This document shows positions 10,238-19,124 of a DNA stretch of 50,005 nt, piece by piece. Made by a program: the position numbers and the translations under genes. The notes below the pieces were generated by a model. The model saw only the letters and a list, made by a program, of their open reading frames with translations. It made no database searches and was not told where the DNA came from. Numbering within the stretch: position 1 is the stretch's first letter; each line of letters begins with the position of its first letter. The stretch spans positions 1 through 50,005 of the forward strand of contig JBKOWZ010000050.1 of NCBI GenBank assembly GCA_046724665.1, given 5' to 3'. The stretch is from Actinocrinis sp046724665 (GTDB lineage: Bacteria; Actinomycetota; Actinomycetes; Streptomycetales; Catenulisporaceae).

Positions 10238-13210
10238 ATGAGACAGACAGAAAGTCGCAGTCCGCTGCGGCGAAGGCTGCGCAGGGTCGTGGCGACCCTG
10301 GTCACCGCGGCGTTCGCCTTCGCAGGGCTGACGGCGATCCCGGCGCAGGCCGCCACGACGCAATGCCAGGTGACCTACACCAACCAGTCTGACTGGGGCA
10401 GCGGCTTCACGGCCAACATCACCATCAAGAACCTCGGCACGGCCTGGACCAACTGGACCCTCGGCTACAGCTACGCGGGCAACCAGACGCTGTCCGGCGG
10501 CTGGAGCGCCACCTGGTCGCAGAGCGGCAAGAACGTGACCGCGGCCAGCCTGTCCTGGAACAGCAGCGTGCCCACCAACGGCACCGTGACCATCGGCGCC
10601 AACTTCAACTACTCCGGCACGAACACCAACCCGACGGTCTTCTCGATCAACGGGACCACGTGCGGCGGCGCGCACACCGCGCCCAGCGTGGCGATCACCA
10701 GCCCCGCGGCCGGGGCGACGTACACCGCCCCCGCCACCGTCGCGCTGACCGCGACCGCCTCGGCGTTCGACAGCGCGACGATCTCCAGCGTGGCGTACTA
10801 CAGCGGCACGACGCTGATCGGCTCGGCGACCTCGGCTCCGTACTCGGTCAGCTGGCCCAACGTCGCGGCCGGCAGCTACTCGATCACCGCGGTGGCCACC
10901 GACAGCCTCGGCGCGACCACGACCTCGGCCCCGGTCGGGATCACGGTGACCCCGCCGACCACCCCGGCGATCGTGGCCAACCCGACCTCCCTGTCGATCA
11001 CGCAGGGCAAGACCGGCACCTTCGGCGTGACGCTGAGCAAGGCGCCGACGGCGAACGTCACCGTGGCGGTGGCGCGCGCGGCCGGCGGCAACACCGGGCT
11101 CTCGGTGACCGGTGGCTCCTCGCTGACCTTCACCCCGACGAACTACAACACCGCGCAGAACGTCACGATCACCGCGGACGCCACGTCCACGGGCAGCGCG
11201 ACGTTCAACGCCACGGCCAGCGGTTACACTGCGGCCTCGGTGACCGTGAACGAGCTGCCGGCCTCGACCGGCGGTACGTACACGCAGGACTTCCTGACGC
11301 TGTACGACCAGATCACCAACTCGGCCAACGGGTACTTCAGCCCGAAGGGCATCCCGTACCACTCGGTCGAGACGCTGATGGTCGAGGCTCCCGACTACGG
11401 TCACGAGACCACGTCGGAGGCGTGGAGCTACCTCATCTGGCTCCAGGCCACCTACGGCCAGGTCACCGGCGACTGGACGAAGTTCAACGACGCGTGGTCG
11501 CTCATGGAGCAGTACATGATCCCGAGCCACGCCGCGCAGCCGACCAACAGCGCGTACAACGCGGCCTCCCCGGCGCAGTACGCGCCGGAGCAGGCGCTGC
11601 CGAGCCAGTACCCGGTCGCCACGACCACCTCGGTGTCGGTCGGCAACGACCCGCTGGCCGCGGAGCTGAACTCGAGCTACGGCACGCCGGACATCTACGG
11701 CATGCACTGGCTCGAGGACGTGGACAACAAGTACGGGTTCGGCAACACCCCGTCGGGCGGCTGCGAGCTCGGCCCGGGCTCGGCCAACACCCCGTCGCTT
11801 ATCAACACCTTCCAGCGCGGCCCGCAGGAGTCCGTCTGGGAGACCGTGCCCCAGCCGACCTGTGACAACCTGAAGTACGGCAGCCCGAACGGCTACCTGG
11901 ACCTGTTCATCGCCGGCAGCGGCACCCCGCAGTGGAAGTACACCGACGCTCCCGACGCTGACGCGCGCGCGATCCAGGCCGCCTACTGGGCGGACACCTG
12001 GGCCAAGGCGCAGGGCAAGGAGTCCTCGGTGACCGCCACCGTGGCCAAGGCCGCCAAGATGGGCGACTACCTGCGGTACGCGCTGTTCGACAAGTACTTC
12101 AAGCAGATCGGCAACTGCGTCGGCGCGACCAGCTGCCCCGCCGGCAGCGGCCGCAGCAGCGAGCACTACCTGCTGTCGTGGTACTACGCCTGGGGCGGCT
12201 CGCTGTCCACCTCGGGCAGCTGGGCCTGGCGCATCGGCGACGGCGCGGCGCACTTCGGCTACCAGAACCCGCTGGCGGCCTGGGCGATGTCCAACGTCCC
12301 GGCGATCGAGCCGAAGTCCCCGACCGCGGTGAGCGACTGGAGCACCAGCCTCAAGCGCCAGCTCCAGTTCTACCAGTGGTTGCAGTCCTCCGAGGGCGGC
12401 ATCGCCGGTGGCGCCACCAACAGCTGGGGCGGCAACTACGGCACCCCGCCGTCGGGCGACGCGACCTTCTACGGCATGTTCTACGACTGGCAGCCGGTCT
12501 ACCACGACCCGCCGTCCAGCCAGTGGTTCGGCATGCAGGCCTGGTCGATGGAGCGCGTCGCGGAGTACTACTACGTGACGGGCGACGCCACCGCCGGCAA
12601 CCTGCTCAAGAAGTGGGTCACCTGGGCCGAGTCGCAGACCACGGTCAACACCACGACCGGGGCCTGGCAGATCCCGTCCGACCTGGCCTGGTCCGGCCAG
12701 CCCGACAACTGGACGTCCACCACGACCTCGGTGGCCAACACCGGGCTGCACGTGACGGTGTCCGCGTTCGGGCAGGACGTCGGTGTCGCCGCCGCGCTGG
12801 CCAAGACGCTGACGTACTACGGCAAGAAGGCCAACGACACCACCGCCTCCAACCTGGCCAAGAGCCTGCTGGACGTCATGTGGGCCAACGACCGCGACTC
12901 CCTCGGAATCGCGACCCCGGAGTCCCGCAAGGACTACAACCGGTTCAACCAGGTCTACCCGACCGGCACCAACCAGGACGGGGTGTTCATACCGTCCGGC
13001 TGGTCCGGCACCATGCCCAACGGTGACAAGATCGCGCCCGGGGCGACCTTCCTGTCCATCAGGTCCTGGTACCAGCAGGACCCGAACTGGTCGAAGGTCC
13101 AGTCCTACCTCAACGGTGGGGCCGTCCCGACGTTCACCTACCACCGCTTCTGGGCCCAGTCGGACATCGCGATGGCTTACGCGGTGTACGGCATGCTGTT
13201 CAACGCGTGA
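10238..13210 (+). CDS. Secreted GH48 cellulase with CBM2 and two Ig-like modules
   Basis: A 990-residue exported enzyme. Signal peptide: residues 1 to about 38, twin-Arg-rich start and cleavage near IPAQAA. CBM2 cellulose-binding module: about 40-143, with paired Cys 43 and 142 and surface Trp residues. Two beta-sandwich modules follow (about 148-238, an Ig-like type, and 243-340, a second bacterial Ig-like or Calx-beta-like type). The GH48 catalytic domain runs from about 347 to the end and carries the conserved GHETTSEAW segment (near 389-396) whose Glu serves as acid in this family. GH48 enzymes are processive cellobiohydrolases acting from reducing ends. Start ATG has GAAGGAG (about 10218-10224) upstream. 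The two modules in place of one FnIII are unusual compared with Thermobifida-type Cel48. Confidence 0.95.
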   Translation: MRQTESRSPLRRRLRRVVATLVTAAFAFAGLTAIPAQAATTQCQVTYTNQSDWGSGFTANITIKNLGTAWTNWTLGYSYAGNQTLSGGWSATWSQSGKNVTAASLSWNSSVPTNGTVTIGANFNYSGTNTNPTVFSINGTTCGGAHTAPSVAITSPAAGATYTAPATVALTATASAFDSATISSVAYYSGTTLIGSATSAPYSVSWPNVAAGSYSITAVATDSLGATTTSAPVGITVTPPTTPAIVANPTSLSITQGKTGTFGVTLSKAPTANVTVAVARAAGGNTGLSVTGGSSLTFTPTNYNTAQNVTITADATSTGSATFNATASGYTAASVTVNELPASTGGTYTQDFLTLYDQITNSANGYFSPKGIPYHSVETLMVEAPDYGHETTSEAWSYLIWLQATYGQVTGDWTKFNDAWSLMEQYMIPSHAAQPTNSAYNAASPAQYAPEQALPSQYPVATTTSVSVGNDPLAAELNSSYGTPDIYGMHWLEDVDNKYGFGNTPSGGCELGPGSANTPSLINTFQRGPQESVWETVPQPTCDNLKYGSPNGYLDLFIAGSGTPQWKYTDAPDADARAIQAAYWADTWAKAQGKESSVTATVAKAAKMGDYLRYALFDKYFKQIGNCVGATSCPAGSGRSSEHYLLSWYYAWGGSLSTSGSWAWRIGDGAAHFGYQNPLAAWAMSNVPAIEPKSPTAVSDWSTSLKRQLQFYQWLQSSEGGIAGGATNSWGGNYGTPPSGDATFYGMFYDWQPVYHDPPSSQWFGMQAWSMERVAEYYYVTGDATAGNLLKKWVTWAESQTTVNTTTGAWQIPSDLAWSGQPDNWTSTTTSVANTGLHVTVSAFGQDVGVAAALAKTLTYYGKKANDTTASNLAKSLLDVMWANDRDSLGIATPESRKDYNRFNQVYPTGTNQDGVFIPSGWSGTMPNGDKIAPGATFLSIRSWYQQDPNWSKVQSYLNGGAVPTFTYHRFWAQSDIAMAYAVYGMLFNA

Positions 13211-13276
13211 CAGCGGCAGCGAAGCCGCTCGATGCGTAGTTGATGCCTGACACCTGAGAAGGGGTAAGGCACGGGC

Positions 13277-13316
13277 CGCCGCCCGCGTTCCTCGCGCTGA
13301 GTGAACGCGGGCGGCG
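13277..13316 (+). terminator. Hairpin terminator after GH48 gene
   Basis: Perfect 14-base arms CGCCGCCCGCGTTC (13277-13290) and GAACGCGGGCGGCG (13303-13316), 12-base loop, 66 bases after the cellulase stop. The rest of 13211-13484 is a less GC-rich promoter-like stretch for the next gene. Confidence 0.85.
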
Positions 13317-13484
13317 TTCCCTGTGTATGGGTATTCATATAGATGGTCATGGTTCAGCCCGAACAGCAAAGGTTTGGACATGAATCCGCCAAGGTTACTC
13401 TTTCGGGTTAGCCCATCTGTTCCAATCGCTGTGCCAGCTTGGCGTTCCAAGTCAGCCATCCCGGGATAGCGATCGGAGTCTGCG

Positions 13485-15392
13485 ATGGCCGATCGGGCCG
13501 ACGAAGCCGACGAGGCCGACGAATCCGGTGGCGATCCAGCCTGGCTCAGGGACTTCCCGTGGCTCGGCGGCGTCGCCCCGCAGTGGTTGCGTCAGCAGCA
13601 CGAGCAGGAGCGGCTGCGGCGGCGCGAAGAGCAGATCCTGCGCGAGAAGCAGCGACGGCTCATGCAGCAGTGGGCTGAGTACGACGCCCGGGAGCGCGCG
13701 GTCATCCAGGGGCACGTGGACGTCACGTCCACCGGCCGGCAGGTCGCGGTGACCGACCAGGGCGCCCCCGTACGCCGCCCCGGACCGCCCCGCCACTCTG
13801 CGCCGCCCGCCTCGCAGTATCAGGACCCGCAGTACCAGGACCCGCAACATCTGGACCCTGACACCACGGTCCTGCGCCGCATCCCCCACCAGACCCGCAG
13901 CCCCCGCCCCGCACCGAATCAGGAGCGTCCCGAGCAGTACCCAGGGCGCCCGAGCCGTGCCGGCCACGCCGCGCCCCCCGACCGCTACGCCATCCCGCGG
14001 CGTCCCGGCCTGCCCCAGGTCTGGGCCGACCCGGCGAAGGCGTGGACGTACGCCCGCCCCGCGCTCTCCCGGCACGCGCTGGCCGGGGTGCTGGTGCTGC
14101 TGGCCTTTGCCGGCGGCGCCGAGGTGATCTTCCTGTGGTGGCTGCAAACCCCGGCCGCCCGGCTCGAGCACCTCGCGGACGAATACATCATGGGCGCGCA
14201 GCTGACCGGGCTGCTCGGCGCGTACCTGCTGCTGATCGAGGTCGCGCTGATGGCGCGGATCCCGTGGCTTGAGCGGCGGATCGGCTCGTGGCTGGCCACG
14301 CTGCACCGCGGCCTGGGCGCGTACCTGATCCTGCTGCTCGCCGCGCACATGGCGCTGGTCATCGTCGGGTACTCGATGAGCCTGCAAGCGCCGCCGAGCG
14401 AGGTCGTGAAGTCGATCTTCAGGACGTATCCGTATGTACTGATGGCCACCGCGGGCTTCGGGCTGCTCGTGGCCATCGGCGTCTCGTCGATGAAGCACTT
14501 GCGCCAGCGGCTCGGCTACGACCGCTGGCACACCGTCCACCTGGTCGCGTATCCGGCCGCCGTGATGGCGTTCTTCCACCAGATCTCGCTCGGTGCCCAG
14601 TTCACCCGCAACCAGTACGCGAAGGACACCTGGATCGCCGTGCACGTCGTCGTGGCGGCGGCGATCCTGCTCTACCGTGTGGTGATCCCGGTGAACAGGA
14701 CGCTGAAATACCGCCTCAGGGTCGTCGGCGTGGTCGTCGAGTCCCCCGACACGGTGTCGATCTACGTCGGCGGCACCAACCTCGAGCGGCTCGGCGCGCA
14801 GGCCGGGCAGTACTTCCGCTGGCGCTTCCTCGGCCGCGGCCTGTGGCACCAGAGCCATCCGTTCTCGCTGTCCGCCGCGCCGACCAATGGCGTGCTGCGG
14901 CTTACGGTCAAGGGCGTCGGCAACTACACCCGCCGCCTCAAGCGCCGGATCCGTCCGGGCATGCGCGTGATCGCGGACGGTCCGTACGGCGCGTTCACCG
15001 CCGACCTACGCCGCCGCCAGCGGGTGCTGCTGGTCGGCGGCGGCGTGGGCGTGACCCCGCTGCGTGCCATCGCCGAGACGCTCGACGGGGGCGCCGGCGA
15101 CGTGATCTTCCTCCAGCGCGCGTCAACCGAGGCGGACCTGCTCATGGTGGACGAGCTGGGCAGGATGCACGCCGAGGGCCGGCTGACCTACATTCCGGTC
15201 CTCGGCAAGCGCGGCAAGACGCCGCGCCTCGACCCGATGGCACCGCACCGGCTGCGCGAGCTGATCGGCGATCTGGACGAGCGCGAGGTCTTCATCTGCG
15301 GCTCGCCCTCGATGGCGCGCTCGACGATCAGGAACCTGCGCAAGGCCGGCGTCTCCTGGCGCCGCCTACACACCGAACTCTTCGACTTCTGA
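13485..15392 (+). CDS. Ferric-reductase-like membrane flavoprotein with long N-terminal extension
   Basis: A 635-residue predicted transmembrane electron-transfer protein. Residues 1 to about 190 are hydrophilic: an Asp/Glu start, an Arg/Glu/Gln coiled-coil-like stretch (about 38-70) and a Pro/Gln/Arg-rich segment with repeated QYQDP. About six membrane helices follow with two paired histidines (in HRGLGAYLILLLAAHM and HTVHLVAYPAAVMAFFHQ) suited to bind two hemes. The C-terminal half has the FAD-binding motif HPFSLSAAP and the NAD(P) motif GGGVGVTPLRA, ending in CGSPSM and a final Phe typical of ferredoxin-reductase-type domains. It would move electrons from NAD(P)H across the membrane to an acceptor such as Fe(III) or oxygen. 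The start has weak Shine-Dalgarno support. It stands alone between two terminator-like regions. Confidence 0.88.
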   Translation: MADRADEADEADESGGDPAWLRDFPWLGGVAPQWLRQQHEQERLRRREEQILREKQRRLMQQWAEYDARERAVIQGHVDVTSTGRQVAVTDQGAPVRRPGPPRHSAPPASQYQDPQYQDPQHLDPDTTVLRRIPHQTRSPRPAPNQERPEQYPGRPSRAGHAAPPDRYAIPRRPGLPQVWADPAKAWTYARPALSRHALAGVLVLLAFAGGAEVIFLWWLQTPAARLEHLADEYIMGAQLTGLLGAYLLLIEVALMARIPWLERRIGSWLATLHRGLGAYLILLLAAHMALVIVGYSMSLQAPPSEVVKSIFRTYPYVLMATAGFGLLVAIGVSSMKHLRQRLGYDRWHTVHLVAYPAAVMAFFHQISLGAQFTRNQYAKDTWIAVHVVVAAAILLYRVVIPVNRTLKYRLRVVGVVVESPDTVSIYVGGTNLERLGAQAGQYFRWRFLGRGLWHQSHPFSLSAAPTNGVLRLTVKGVGNYTRRLKRRIRPGMRVIADGPYGAFTADLRRRQRVLLVGGGVGVTPLRAIAETLDGGAGDVIFLQRASTEADLLMVDELGRMHAEGRLTYIPVLGKRGKTPRLDPMAPHRLRELIGDLDEREVFICGSPSMARSTIRNLRKAGVSWRRLHTELFDF

Positions 15393-15440
15393 CCGTCGGC
15401 CCCACCCTCAGCGCCGCCCCTCACACCCTCAGCCCCGCCC

Positions 15441-17924
15441 TCACACCCTCCGCAACTCCACCACAAACGCCTGCCCCGGCCGATTCACCAGCCGCGGCGC
15501 CGCCACGCCGACCTGACTCAGCACCCTTCCCGGCAACACGAGCGCCTCATCCGCTCCAGCCCACCGCGGCCACGTCTCCCGCGCATCCGAGACCTCCGGC
15601 AACACCGAAACCTCATAGGCAGCGTCCGGACTCAATCCAGCGAACCGCAGCGCCGCCGGCGTCTCATAGGTCGAAGTCTCCAGCTGTATGTACGCGAACA
15701 GCGCGTGCGCCCGATCCGCCGCGACGACGCCGTGCACCCACGCCGCCGGGTCCGGATGGTCCACCCGCACGAGCTCGCCGGAGTGCAGCAGCGGTCGCAG
15801 CCGCTTGTAAAGCGCGACCCAACCGGCCAACCGGCCGAGCTCTTCCTCGTCCCACCCCGTGATGTCCGCCTCGATGCCGGCGTGCCCGAACAGAGCGGTC
15901 GCGGCGCGGAACGACAGGTCGGTGGCCCGGCCGGTGACGTGCGCGGGGGAGGAGCCGACGTGCGCGCCGATCAGCTCGTAGGGAATCAGCAGGCTGGTCC
16001 ACCGCTGGATGGACTGCCGCTCGACCGGGTCGATGTCGTCTGACCCCCAGACCCGGTCGGTGCGCTCCAGGATCCCGAGGTCCACCCGCGCCCCGCCCGA
16101 CGAGCAGGACTCGATCTCAAGGTTCGGATGCCGCGACCGCAGCTCGTCGAGCAGCCGGTAGACCGCCGCCGTCTGCGCGTGCGCGCCGGCGACGCCGTCA
16201 TGCAGCGGCTCGGCCAGGTCGCGGTTGTGGTCCCACTTGATGTAGTCGATCCGGTACTCGCGCACCAGCGCGTCGATCCGCTCAAGCAGGTAGGCGTACG
16301 CCTCCGGCCGTGCGACGTCGAGCACCTGCTGGTTGCGGGATTCGGCCGGCAGGCGCTCGGGATCGGCGAGGAACCAGTCGGGGTGCGCGCGTGCCAGGTC
16401 CGAGTCGGGATTCACCATCTCCGGCTCGAACCAGAGCCCGAACTGCATGCCGTGCTTGCGCACCCGCTCGACCAGCGGGTGCAGACCGTGCGGCCAGACG
16501 GCCTCGTCCACGTACCAGTCGCCGAGCCCTGCGTTGTCGGAGCGCCGATGCAGGAACCAGCCGTCGTCCACCACGAAGCGCTCGACCCCGATCGACGCGG
16601 CCTTGTCCGCCAACTCCAGCAACCGGTCCGTTGACTGGTCGAAGTAGACGGCCTCCCAGATGTTGAGCGTAACCGGTCGTGGCGTGGTCGGATGCCCCGC
16701 ACGTGCCCGCAGCATCCCGTGGAATCGCGCGCTCAGCCCGTCCAGCCCGGTGTCGCTGAACCCGAAGTAGACCCAAGGACTCTGATACGACTGCCCCACC
16801 GCGAGCCGAATCTCCCCGGGCGAGAGCAACTCGCCGCCCCCGAGCACCGCGCCGCCGTCGGCGAGCCGCTCCAGGTACTGCTCGTGGTTGCCGCTCCAGG
16901 CCGTGTGCATGGCCCACACCTGCCCGGACCGGAATCCGAACCCTTCGGTACCGGCGACCACCAGCCCAGCGTCGAACCCGGTGCGCCCGCGCCGGTTCTC
17001 CCGTGACCAGGCCCCCTGCCGAATCGGCGCACGCTGCGGCGAGCGTTCCCGAGCCCACCGCCCGCCGAAGTCCAGCACCTCCACCGCCTGCGCCGGCACC
17101 GGCATCAACGCAGCGAGCCGCTCTAACGTATAAGGCACCTGACGCAGGTCGAATTCCGCCCCCACGCCGCCGCCCCCGTCGGCACCCAGGCTCTTCCCCG
17201 CATCCGCACCCAGGCTCTCACCCTCGCCCACACCTGGGCTCTTACCTTCACCCGCGCCTGTGTCGGGACTCGCACCGGTGTCCGTACCCGCGCCCGAACT
17301 CGTCCCGGCTCCCGTCCCCACTCCCGTGCCCGTATTCGTAACCGTGTGCCTCACGCGCAACACTCCCTGCGCGCTCAACTCCAGCTCGCTCTCCAACGCG
17401 AGCCCCACCCCCGCATCGGCCGCCCGCACAACCACCCTGCCCCCCGCGTCCCCGAAGCCGCCCGCGTCCCCAAATCCGCTAGCGTGCCCAGTTCCCCCCG
17501 CCTTGCCAGCTCCCGGCGCGTCCCCAGTTCCCCGCGTGCTCTCAACTCCGTTCGCGCTCCCAACTCCCCCCGCGCTCCCAGTTCCGTTCCGCTCGCTACC
17601 CTCCCCGTCACCCGCGACGTGCACCGCCACCGGCTCCGTCAACACGAGCCGCACCGGCCGCCACTTCCCATCCCAATGTCCACTCAGCACCGGCCGCCCG
17701 AACCATCCGGCACTCTGCGACGGCACCAGCGCCCGCCTCGGCCCGCCCAGCGCGCCCGCGAACCGCGCGCCTATGCCGTCGAGCGGCCCCAACTCCGCGC
17801 CCCAGTGCAGGATCTCGGGTAGCCCCGGCCCCGAGACGTCGAGTACGAGACCCACCCCACCTGCCGACAACGTAATCAACTCGGTCTCGGCCGCACCCGC
17901 CCCAGCCGTGCTCTCTACGGTCAT
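15441..17924 (-). CDS. Alpha-galactosidase, GH36, with two low-complexity inserts
   Basis: A predicted cytoplasmic enzyme of 827 residues that removes alpha-linked galactose from oligosaccharides. The N-terminal beta-sandwich domain is followed by the TIM barrel with family motifs WEAVYFD, VVDDGWF, GLWFEPEMV, the nucleophile segment IKWDHNRD (Asp near residue 565) and the acid/base region WGSDDIDP (near 626-633), then a short C-terminal beta domain. Family members are about 700-730 residues; the excess is two Gly-rich inserts in the N-terminal domain (about residues 114-161 and 197-256) listed separately. I chose ATG 17924; an in-frame TTG at 17951 is possible. No signal peptide is visible. 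It is alone on this strand and its end converges with the flavoprotein gene. Confidence 0.92.
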   Translation of the reverse strand: MTVESTAGAGAAETELITLSAGGVGLVLDVSGPGLPEILHWGAELGPLDGIGARFAGALGGPRRALVPSQSAGWFGRPVLSGHWDGKWRPVRLVLTEPVAVHVAGDGEGSERNGTGSAGGVGSANGVESTRGTGDAPGAGKAGGTGHASGFGDAGGFGDAGGRVVVRAADAGVGLALESELELSAQGVLRVRHTVTNTGTGVGTGAGTSSGAGTDTGASPDTGAGEGKSPGVGEGESLGADAGKSLGADGGGGVGAEFDLRQVPYTLERLAALMPVPAQAVEVLDFGGRWARERSPQRAPIRQGAWSRENRRGRTGFDAGLVVAGTEGFGFRSGQVWAMHTAWSGNHEQYLERLADGGAVLGGGELLSPGEIRLAVGQSYQSPWVYFGFSDTGLDGLSARFHGMLRARAGHPTTPRPVTLNIWEAVYFDQSTDRLLELADKAASIGVERFVVDDGWFLHRRSDNAGLGDWYVDEAVWPHGLHPLVERVRKHGMQFGLWFEPEMVNPDSDLARAHPDWFLADPERLPAESRNQQVLDVARPEAYAYLLERIDALVREYRIDYIKWDHNRDLAEPLHDGVAGAHAQTAAVYRLLDELRSRHPNLEIESCSSGGARVDLGILERTDRVWGSDDIDPVERQSIQRWTSLLIPYELIGAHVGSSPAHVTGRATDLSFRAATALFGHAGIEADITGWDEEELGRLAGWVALYKRLRPLLHSGELVRVDHPDPAAWVHGVVAADRAHALFAYIQLETSTYETPAALRFAGLSPDAAYEVSVLPEVSDARETWPRWAGADEALVLPGRVLSQVGVAAPRLVNRPGQAFVVELRRV
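17157..17336 (-). repeat. Low-complexity Gly/Thr/Ser insert in GH36 gene
   Basis: About 60 codons of Gly, Thr, Ser, Ala, Asp and Glu alternate, for example TGTGVGTGAGTSSGAGTDTG and then repeats with KSLGAD. They interrupt the N-terminal domain between RHTVTNTG and EFDLRQVPY, sequences that are otherwise adjacent in this family. DNA is C-rich on the plus strand with degenerate tandem structure. Confidence 0.75.
17442..17585 (-). repeat. Eight hexapeptide repeats in GH36 gene (18-bp tandem)
   Basis: The encoded peptide parses into eight consecutive hexapeptides of the form Gly-x-Gly-[Ser/Asp/Lys/His]-Ala-x: GTGSAG, GVGSAN, GVESTR, GTGDAP, GAGKAG, GTGHAS, GFGDAG, GFGDAG. The DNA period is 18 bases. 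Placement is in a loop of the N-terminal beta-sandwich, so copy number may vary between strains without loss of activity. Confidence 0.85.
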
Positions 17925-18080
17925 CAGCGTCTCGATTCCAACAATAATCAACGTGAAACGACGAGTTCATACTAGAGAGCGCGCAGAACCAGACGCAACG
18001 ATCCCGCCGTTCACCCTCCCGCAACCAAAACAACACACAAAGTACTCCCGCACCCCCGCCCCGCTCCACGCCTCGCCCCC

Positions 18081-18150
18081 GGTACCTCACCCGCCCCGGT
18101 ACCTCACCCCGGATACCTTATCCCCGCCCTCATCCCCGCTACCTCACCCG
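18081..18150. repeat. Degenerate TACCTCACCC direct repeats upstream of GH36 and next to WXG100-like gene
   Basis: GGTACCTCACCC (18081-18092), GGTACCTCACCCC (18098-18110), GGATACCTTATCCCC (18111-18125) and GCTACCTCACCCG (18138-18150) recur in a 263-base pyrimidine-rich gap (17952-18214). They sit upstream of the GH36 start and directly after the stop of the WXG100-like gene. They could be a regulator-binding array or simple low-complexity DNA. Confidence 0.45.
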
Positions 18151-18214
18151 CCGCTACCGCCGCACCCATCCCGTGCCCGTGACTCTTACTACCTGTACTA
18201 CCTACTCCCGCCTC

Positions 18215-18961
18215 TCAGCCGCCGAAGCTGATCGCCGAGACGTTCGAAGCGAAGCTCGCCGCGTGCCCCGCGACCGTGTCCGCGTGCCCCTGTAGAGCAG
18301 TCGCGTGGCCGAGCAGTTCATCCGGCATGATCCCGAAGCTCGCGCCGACCGCGCCGCCCGCCCCGCCGGACGGGACTCCGAGTGCCGCCTCGAGGCCCTT
18401 GAACACCAGCCCGCCGAGTGCCCGCTCGACGACCTGCTCAAGCGGCGCCACCGCTGCCTCGATGACCTGGCCGAGTATCTGCTGCTCGAGCTGCTGAATC
18501 AGGGCATTGATCAGCTTCTTGCCGGCCTCCTCGATCAGTGCGAGTCCGGCCTCTGCTATCCCGAAGGTGGCCACCGCCGCGGCCTGGTCGGCTATGAACG
18601 TGGCTGCCAACGCGGCCAACTCCGCGATCGCGGCCACCTTCGCCGCCACGATCGCCTCCGCCGCGATGTCGAGCGCTTCGGCGACGACGTGGCACGCGGT
18701 CACCAGCTCGGACATGTGGTCGCTGGACATCCGCGCCCACGTCTCGACGAGCTGCTCGTAGGAGTTGCCCGAGTAGGCCGATCCCATCTGCTGGATGGTG
18801 GAGCTGGCGGCCTGGTGCGTGTTGTCCACATTATTCGCGAAATCGCGTACGTGTCCTGCGAAGGCACGCACTTGGTCCTCATCCACGTTCGGCCAGTTCA
18901 CGCCGATTACATTGAGGAACCACACCACTTCACTGGGAAGTTCAATGCTCACCCGACGCAC
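18215..18961 (-). CDS. WXG100-like (CpnT N-terminal type) protein without toxin domain
   Basis: A 248-residue helical protein. The start (IELPSEVVWFLNVIGVNWPN, then EDQVRAFAGHVRDFA) is the hallmark of the WXG100-like domain found at the N-terminus of CpnT-type and other polymorphic-toxin proteins in actinobacteria, usually exported by type VII secretion. It continues as Ala-rich helices, hydrophobic enough around residues 95-145 to insert in or lie on a membrane, and ends in a Gly/Ala/His-rich tail with no recognisable toxin domain. In this family a toxin domain often follows, so this is a stand-alone or trimmed form. The GTG at 18961 or at 18952 could start it; GGAGG lies at 18976-18980. No type VII secretion ATPase gene is in the window. 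Confidence 0.8.
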   Translation of the reverse strand: MRRVSIELPSEVVWFLNVIGVNWPNVDEDQVRAFAGHVRDFANNVDNTHQAASSTIQQMGSAYSGNSYEQLVETWARMSSDHMSELVTACHVVAEALDIAAEAIVAAKVAAIAELAALAATFIADQAAAVATFGIAEAGLALIEEAGKKLINALIQQLEQQILGQVIEAAVAPLEQVVERALGGLVFKGLEAALGVPSGGAGGAVGASFGIMPDELLGHATALQGHADTVAGHAASFASNVSAISFGG

Positions 18962-19124
18962 CCCGTCGCGCTAGGCCTCCGATTGCTTCGGGTGAGTGTC
19001 CCAGAGGGGCAGAGCCGCTGTCCAGGCCATCGTTTGAGCCACTCACATACAACTGACCGGCGCGGGTACTCGCAAAGCACTCACCCGACGAAGCCCGTGG
19101 AGATATGGAGATGAGGTAGGCAGA

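Noticed and set aside
8981..13459. A 1492-codon open frame on the minus strand opposite LacI and GH48
   Set aside because: It is a composition shadow of the GC-rich genes on the plus strand: Arg/Gly/Val/Asp/His-rich, no domain pattern, no ribosome site.
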